From positions 1 to 10,110 of the forward strand of contig JACCRD010000017.1 of the NCBI GenBank assembly GCA_013813755.1: a DNA stretch of 10,110 bases. The letters are read 5' to 3'. Shown in pieces: positions 6,303-10,110 of this stretch; the first letter of the stretch is position 1; every line of letters begins with the position of its first letter. Below the pieces are notes generated by a model. It had not been told where the DNA came from. It saw only the letters and a list, made by a program, of their open reading frames with translations, and did no database searches. The stretch comes from Acidobacteriota bacterium (GTDB lineage: Bacteria > Acidobacteriota > Blastocatellia > Pyrinomonadales > Pyrinomonadaceae). A program made the translations under genes and the position numbers.

Positions 6303-7403
6303 TCAAACATTAAAACGGAAATTGACGATGTCGCCTTCCTGCATAATGTAATCTTTGCCTTCGAGCCGGGTCAAACCTTTTTCACGCGCCGCCGCGTTGG
6401 AACCGGCGCTGATTAAATCTTTATAACCGACGATTTCAGCGCGAATAAATCCGCGTTCGATGTCTGAGTGAATAACGCTTGCCGCCGCCGGCGCTTTTGT
6501 GCCGACCGGAATCGTCCACGCGCGGACTTCCTTTTCGCCCGCCGTCAGATAACTCATCAAACCGAGCATTTTGTAGGCGGATTTGATCAGCTTATCGACG
6601 CCGCTCGAGGTGACGCCCAAATCACTTAAAAATTCTTTGCGCTCGGCGGGTTCGAGCGCGACGAGTTCGGCTTCGAGCTTTGCGCAGATAATCACGACTT
6701 CCGCTTTTTCCTTTGCCGCGTGTTCCCTGACAGTTTGGACGTGCGGATTTTCGTCTGGGGTGAGCAACGTTTCTTCATCAACATTCGCCGCGTAAATCGT
6801 CGGTTTTGTAGTCAGCAGAAAAAATTGTTTGACTATTAATTGTTCTTCATTTGATAATTCGATTGTCCGGGCGGCGCGTCCTTCTTCCAAAACGGGCAAA
6901 ATTTTATCGAGCGCGTCGAGTTCGGCTTTTGCAACTTTATCCCCGGCGCGCACGCCGCGCTGAGCTTTGTCACGACGTTTTTCAACCGAAGCCAAATCTG
7001 CCAGAGCAAGTTCGATCTGAATCGTCTCGATATCCCGAATCGGATCGACCGAGCCTTCGACGTGAATGATATTTTCATCTTCAAAACAGCGCACAACCTG
7101 AATAACAGCGTCGGTTTCGCGGATATTGGCAAGAAACTGATTGCCTAACCCTTCGCCCTTCGACGCGCCGCGCACGAGTCCGGCGATGTCAACAAACTCC
7201 ACGGTTGCGGGAACTTCCTTCTGCGCTTTGACGAGATCGACGAGAATTGGCAGACGCTCATCCGGCACAGCGACTACGCCGACATTCGGCTCAATCGTGG
7301 CAAATGGATAGTTTGCTGCCAGCGCGGATTCCTGAGCGGTCAGCGCATTAAAAAGTGTTGATTTTCCGACATTCGGCAGTCCGACGATTCCAGCTTGTAA
7401 CAT
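6303..7403 (-). CDS. ychF: Redox-regulated ATPase YchF (OLA1 family)
   Basis: YchF is an Obg-related P-loop protein that prefers ATP and binds the ribosome, linked to stress and translation control. The 366-residue length is typical. Visible motifs are P-loop GLPNVGKST (8-16), switch/G2 region NYPFATIEPNVG (31-42), G3 DIAGLVRGASKGEGLGNQF (72-90), and NVDE (207-210) in place of the GTPase NKxD motif, which explains ATP preference. A coiled-coil helical hairpin spans ~125-190. The C-terminal TGS domain (~281-364) includes LMSYLTAGEKEVRAWTI, IHSDIERGFIRAE and a YIMQEGDIVNFRFNV-type end. His114 (NIIHVEG) lies where the hydrophobic-cap family has its catalytic-loop residue. The ATG fits the family start (MLQAGIVGLPNVGKS); no ribosome site is visible, and a heptamer array lies 6 nt upstream. 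Confidence 0.96.
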   Translation of the reverse strand: MLQAGIVGLPNVGKSTLFNALTAQESALAANYPFATIEPNVGVVAVPDERLPILVDLVKAQKEVPATVEFVDIAGLVRGASKGEGLGNQFLANIRETDAVIQVVRCFEDENIIHVEGSVDPIRDIETIQIELALADLASVEKRRDKAQRGVRAGDKVAKAELDALDKILPVLEEGRAARTIELSNEEQLIVKQFFLLTTKPTIYAANVDEETLLTPDENPHVQTVREHAAKEKAEVVIICAKLEAELVALEPAERKEFLSDLGVTSSGVDKLIKSAYKMLGLMSYLTAGEKEVRAWTIPVGTKAPAAASVIHSDIERGFIRAEIVGYKDLISAGSNAAAREKGLTRLEGKDYIMQEGDIVNFRFNV

Positions 7404-7409
7404 AAGATA

Positions 7410-7444
7410 AATTCAAAAGTTTAAGGTTCAAAGTTTAAAGTTAA
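7410..7444. repeat. Heptamer array upstream of ychF
   Basis: The plus-strand units are AATTCAA, AAGTTTA, AGGTTCA, AAGTTTA and AAGTTAA. The array starts 6 nt upstream of the ychF ATG, so it forms most of the proximal 5' leader or promoter region. It is oriented opposite to the island at 7608-7631. Confidence 0.72.
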
Positions 7445-7607
7445 ACATTTTAACCTCGAAATTGATTTTTGAGAAATAGGAGGGGTTAAGAAAAAATCTG
7501 TCAGGCAAGTTTGGATTAAATTTAAAAAGATTGAAATTGATAAAAACTTATTTATTCCGAATCAAAACTGGATTGAATTTTATGTTTCGGAGTATTGACC
7601 GCTAACT

Positions 7608-7631
7608 AATTTGAAACTTGAAACTTTGAAC
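7608..7631. repeat. Short heptamer array, inverted relative to 7410-7444
   Basis: The units are AATTTGA, AACTTGA and AACTTTG, followed by AAC. AAACTTTGAAC (7621-7631) is the exact reverse complement of GTTCAAAGTTT (7426-7436), giving an 11-bp perfect inverted pair with 184 nt between. Confidence 0.65.
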
Positions 7632-7769
7632 GGCAGAGTTAACGCGGCGCGAAATTACTAGCGACAGCCTTAAATTTTAATTACAACGAATTTAACAACC
7701 TAGCTGTTTTGTGTTCACGTCCAATGAATTGTTCGATGGCGGCGTTTGTCAAAGTAGAACTTCCTAAAA

Positions 7770-8798
7770 CTATGCTCTTTGACCTTCAATCACACTCAAT
7801 GGCGATTTTGTCGGAACGATTTTCGTTAGCCTAAAGCCAGATGCTTCCAGCAATTTTCCATATTCATCTTCGGTGCGTTCTTTGCCACCCGTTCCGATGA
7901 GCATTTGCAAATCGAGAATCTTAGACGGACTCGATTCGTTGCCTTCGGGAATGACCATTTCAATAATCAGGACTTTGCCGGTATCATTCATCGCTGAGCG
8001 GACGTTTTGCAGAATTTTGATGCTTCGCTCATCGTCCCAATCGTGAATGATATGCTTCATCATATAAACATCCGCGCCCGCCGGAACATTTTCAAAAAAG
8101 TCTCCCGAAGCGAGTTCAACACGGCTACCGACGTCTTCTTTTTCAAGCCATTCGTTTGCTCCTTCAATAACTGAAGGCAAATCAAATAAAATCCCATACA
8201 TTTGTGGATTCGCTTTCAAAATTCCGGTGAGCAAAATTCCGTGACCACCCGCGATATCCATCAATTTGCCCGCGCCGGAAAAATCATAAGCCTCGACAAT
8301 CGCCGGAACTGATGCCAGTGAATGACTCGTCATCGCACGATTGAAAATTTCTTCGTCTTGCGGGTTTTGTGCAAGATGCTCAAAAAGTTCATTACCAAAG
8401 ACTTTCGACTGCGCGGTTTCGCCGGTTTTGACGCTGTGCTTCAACTCGCTAAAAATGCGCCAATGCCACTCGTCACCTAACAGCAGCGCAAAGTCGCGCA
8501 TCGAATTCGGCGCATCGCTCTGCAACAAGGCGGCAATCGGCGTTAAATCAAATTTATTGTCAGAGTTTTCCGCAAAAACACCCGCGCTTGCCAATGTGCG
8601 AAGGACGCGATACAAAGATGGCGCGTGCGTTTTGGTTTGGGCGGCGAGTTCTTCGGCGGTCTGCGGTTTCTTCGCGAGTATATCCGCAATACCGAGTTTT
8701 GCCACAATGTAAATGCTTTGCTGCATCAACGCTCCGAACAACATTTGCGACAAAATTGCTTCGGGTGGTGGAACATTCGTATTACTGGGCTGCGTCAT
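7770..8798 (-). CDS. AdoMet-dependent O-methyltransferase (family 2, small-molecule type)
   Basis: The 342-residue protein has the two-part architecture of plant and bacterial small-molecule O-methyltransferases (caffeate/hydroxyindole/hydroxyneurosporene type). The N-terminal winged-helix dimerisation domain shows LFGALMQQSIYIVAKLGIAD (20-39), TAEELAAQT and LYRVLRTLASAGVFAE (62-77). The Rossmann methyltransferase domain shows the AdoMet loop LMDIAGGHGILL (179-190), FDLPSVI (205-211), SGDFFE (231-236), KHIIHDWDDE (248-257) with His252 at the usual catalytic-base position, and a GKVLIIEMVIPEG strand. The last ~40 residues match the usual C-terminal TEDEYGKLLEASGF segment. The acceptor is unknown; a quinone, carotenoid or aromatic secondary metabolite is typical of the family. 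A strong AGAGGAGA ribosome site (minus strand of 8807-8814) supports the ATG. No biosynthetic partner genes flank it. Confidence 0.9.
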   Translation of the reverse strand: MTQPSNTNVPPPEAILSQMLFGALMQQSIYIVAKLGIADILAKKPQTAEELAAQTKTHAPSLYRVLRTLASAGVFAENSDNKFDLTPIAALLQSDAPNSMRDFALLLGDEWHWRIFSELKHSVKTGETAQSKVFGNELFEHLAQNPQDEEIFNRAMTSHSLASVPAIVEAYDFSGAGKLMDIAGGHGILLTGILKANPQMYGILFDLPSVIEGANEWLEKEDVGSRVELASGDFFENVPAGADVYMMKHIIHDWDDERSIKILQNVRSAMNDTGKVLIIEMVIPEGNESSPSKILDLQMLIGTGGKERTEDEYGKLLEASGFRLTKIVPTKSPLSVIEGQRA

Positions 8799-8806
8799 AT
8801 CTTGTA

Positions 8807-8814
8807 TCTCCTCT
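8807..8814 (-). promoter_or_regulatory. Strong ribosome binding site of the O-methyltransferase
   Basis: The minus strand reads AGAGGAGA about 8-9 nt before the ATG at 8798, the best Shine-Dalgarno sequence in the window. It contrasts with the weak or absent sites of truB, rsmI and ychF. Confidence 0.75.
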
Positions 8815-8932
8815 GAAAGTTAAGTTTAAAAAAGCCCCAAGCGTTTATATCTATCAAAACGAAGCCATTTAACGGCAAAATTGACACTAGCAGAAGTTTG
8901 TATCTTCTTTGTCACGCTAGAGCATTTAACTT
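8815..8932. other. Intergenic region between the DUF1906-like gene and the methyltransferase
   Basis: It holds an imperfect stem (AGAAG 8892-8896 with CTTCT 8904-8908, 7-nt loop) flanked by two similar copies, TTGACACTAG (8881-8890) and TTGTCACGCTAG (8909-8920). No T-run follows in the minus direction, so it is not a clear terminator. No convincing methyltransferase promoter was recognised. Confidence 0.35.
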
Positions 8933-10110
8933 TTAGTTCGGCAGATACTCATTAGGAATTGGTTTATCGGTGGCGATTCCAAATGCGACGCCGGTAAATC
9001 CGTTTGTGCTTTGCAGCAGATACCAGGTGCCGTTTGACGGACGATAAACCGCAATGTCGGCTTTATTATCGCCGTCAAAATCTCCGGTCACAGGCAAATC
9101 GCCGCCCGTGCCAAATTGAACGGCGGAAAATCCGGCGGTCGTTTGGAGTAGATACCAAGTGCCGCTGCGAAAAACCGCGAAATCCGTTTTGCCGTCACCG
9201 TCAAAATCGCCCTGCGCGGGTTGGTCGGTCGAAGCTCCGAAATTAACTTCGTAGAAAGTTCCGTCAGAACTTTTTAGAACAAACCAGCTTCCGGTCGAAG
9301 GGCGAAAGACGGCAATATCAATTTTGCCGTCGCCGTCGTAATCACCCGGAACCGGTTTATCTTCGCTCGCGCCGAACTGGACGGAGGTAAAAGTGCCGCG
9401 GCTGTCGCTGTTGGCGATATACCAGATGCCGTTAGAAGGGCGAAAGACGGCGATGTCGGCTTTTCCGTCACCGTTAAAGTCAGCGGGGACGGGAATATCG
9501 CCGCTCGCGCCAAACTGCCGAGCGCTGAAATGTCCGCCTTTGAGCTGCATATACCACGTTCCGTCTGAGGGGCGAAAAACGGCGTAGTCGGTTTTGCCGT
9601 CGCCGTCAAAGTCACCGGGCGCGAGAATATCGGTTGCGCCGCCAAATCCGATGCCGCTAAAATTCGCGTTTGAGCTGTTTAAGACATACCAGGTTCCGTT
9701 TTCGGGACGAAAAACGCTGACATCGGTTTTGCCATCACCGTCAAAATCGGCGTTTTTGTTTTTTGGAATTATTGCGCCCGCGACCGGCGCGTCTAAAATG
9801 TCGCCGTCGATGTTAAATGTCACGCCGCCCCAGGTTTCATTGTGCGGTCCCTGCCACTGTTTGATGCGCTGGTGATTTGACCAAAAGTTGCTTGGCACGA
9901 CCGGTGAGGGCGGCGCGTAAGTCCAGACAGACGGAATATTATCAAAACGGGCGAGCCAGACAGCGTCCATCCGGCTGGCTTCGGGAATTTGCGTCCAATC
10001 CGCGACCGCGTTTGTCGGTGAGCCGTAAACACCGGAGATATAGCCTTTTTCTTTCAGGCGATCAGTCCAGCCTTTCAAAAACGCTCTGACCGCCGACCGA
10101 CAACCGGGCG
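8933..10110 (-). CDS. Glycoside-hydrolase-like (DUF1906) protein with C-terminal VCBS repeats (5'-partial)
   Basis: The frame stays open to the right edge (residues PGCRSAVRAF precede LKGWTD), so the N-terminus is missing. The TTG at 10078 is only an internal Leu codon. The visible N-terminal ~105 residues contain GWTDRLKEKGYISGVYGS, DAVWLARFDN, VWTY, WSNHQRIKQWQGPHNETWGG and VTFNIDGDILD. This order of an elongated-peptide YGS, a WLAxxD segment, an R(I)xQ(Y/W)xG.H segment and NIDGD resembles the C-terminal half of Rv2525c/DUF1906-type lysozyme-like TIM barrels; the assignment is from memory. After a short linker (PVAGAIIPKNK) come six VCBS repeats (~8945-9752). It is probably exported and may act on cell-wall or other polysaccharide. 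The next minus-strand gene, the methyltransferase, starts 134 nt downstream. Confidence 0.72.
   Translation of the reverse strand, partial: PGCRSAVRAFLKGWTDRLKEKGYISGVYGSPTNAVADWTQIPEASRMDAVWLARFDNIPSVWTYAPPSPVVPSNFWSNHQRIKQWQGPHNETWGGVTFNIDGDILDAPVAGAIIPKNKNADFDGDGKTDVSVFRPENGTWYVLNSSNANFSGIGFGGATDILAPGDFDGDGKTDYAVFRPSDGTWYMQLKGGHFSARQFGASGDIPVPADFNGDGKADIAVFRPSNGIWYIANSDSRGTFTSVQFGASEDKPVPGDYDGDGKIDIAVFRPSTGSWFVLKSSDGTFYEVNFGASTDQPAQGDFDGDGKTDFAVFRSGTWYLLQTTAGFSAVQFGTGGDLPVTGDFDGDNKADIAVYRPSNGTWYLLQSTNGFTGVAFGIATDKPIPNEYLPN
8945..9752 (-). repeat. Six tandem VCBS/FG-GAP-like repeats, C-terminus of the DUF1906-like protein
   Basis: The acidic loops of the six units, in order, are DFDGDGKTD, DFDGDGKTD, DFNGDGKAD, DYDGDGKID, DFDGDGKTD and DFDGDNKAD. 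Each is followed by (V/A)VFRP..G.W(Y/F), a variable hairpin, and FG....D.P..G. The fifth unit is shortened (AVFRSGTWYLL). The array ends in FGIATDKPIP near the stop. The loops are better conserved than those of the dehydrogenase tail at 735-1580. Confidence 0.9.

Larger units (their letters stand above)
7404..7769. other. Gene-poor region between ychF and the O-methyltransferase
   Basis: This 366-bp A/T-rich stretch contains no convincing gene. From the ychF side it holds a heptamer array (7410-7444), an open but start-less plus-strand stretch of 41 codons (7473-7598, lysine- and isoleucine-rich), and a second heptamer array in opposite orientation (7608-7631). Next comes a short A/T inverted repeat (TTAAATT 7670-7676, AATTTAA 7689-7695). 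Last is a minus-strand open stretch near 7680-7770 that could be gene debris. No clear terminator for the methyltransferase was recognised. Confidence 0.6.

Noticed and set aside
5741..7409. Shared TATCTTATG at the starts of rsmI and ychF as a leaderless -10 signal
   Set aside because: The box would sit directly against the ATG, placing initiation inside the coding region, and two occurrences can be chance.
7473..7598. Plus-strand open stretch of 41 codons rich in Lys, Ile and Phe, downstream of an AGGAGGGG-like sequence
   Set aside because: It has no ATG, GTG or TTG in frame after the purine run, and its composition is what A/T-rich DNA gives. It is kept only as part of the intergenic description.
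7670..7695. A/T-only inverted repeat TTAAATT...AATTTAA as a terminator
   Set aside because: Seven A/T pairs with a 12-nt loop would be unstable, and chance occurrence is likely in this composition.
8881..8920. Stem AGAAG/CTTCT with flanking TTGACACTAG and TTGTCACGCTAG as a terminator for the DUF1906-like gene
   Set aside because: The stem is only 5 bp, the outer arms are direct rather than inverted copies, and no T-run follows on the minus strand.
735..9752. Oppositely oriented VCBS coding repeats as a possible inversion substrate
   Set aside because: Similarity is mainly at protein level; only short DNA stretches around the GATTTTGACGG motif match, too short to claim recombination.
1..10110. 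Defence, toxin-antitoxin, CRISPR, prophage or transposase genes
   Set aside because: All long frames are explained by housekeeping, surface or methyltransferase families, and no such signatures were seen.

Overview
The window looks like a chromosomal segment of a bacterium from the Acidobacteriota, most likely the class Blastocatellia (Pyrinomonas-like). This is inferred from three things seen together: large exported proteins ending in long FG-GAP/VCBS-type repeats (DFDGDGxTDxAVFRPSNGxWYxL), moderate GC content, and A/T-rich degenerate heptanucleotide arrays scattered between and inside genes. No rRNA, tRNA, insertion sequence, CRISPR array or phage gene was seen.

Layout. Two incomplete surface-protein genes cap the window and point inward: a sugar (sorbosone-type) dehydrogenase with a six-repeat VCBS tail (+, 1-1592) and a DUF1906/glycoside-hydrolase-like protein with the same six-repeat tail (-, 8933-10110). 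Between them are mostly housekeeping genes. A bidirectional terminator (1623-1660) separates the first gene from a minus-strand pair, truB (tRNA pseudouridine-55 synthase) followed by a membrane-anchored alpha/beta hydrolase. Divergent from truB is a plus-strand pair, recX and a conserved 116-residue protein of unknown role. Convergent with that pair is rsmI (16S rRNA C1402 2'-O-methyltransferase). Upstream of rsmI on the minus strand lie a small, very cysteine-rich exported protein with its own promoter, ribosome binding site and terminator, and then ychF. A gene-poor stretch of 366 bp separates ychF from an AdoMet-dependent O-methyltransferase with a strong ribosome binding site.

How the genes work together. 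TruB, RsmI and YchF all act on tRNA or the ribosome, and RecX modulates RecA. They are ordinary core genes and no dedicated multi-gene system is evident. The unusual material is (i) five islands of a degenerate heptamer (TTTTGGA/TTTGAAC family), two of them read in frame inside truB and rsmI, two lying directly in front of the truB and ychF start codons, and two forming an inverted pair around an A/T-rich segment; (ii) the 13-cysteine exported protein; and (iii) the shared six-repeat module on two different catalytic domains. I did not find a convincing novel defence or mobile system.
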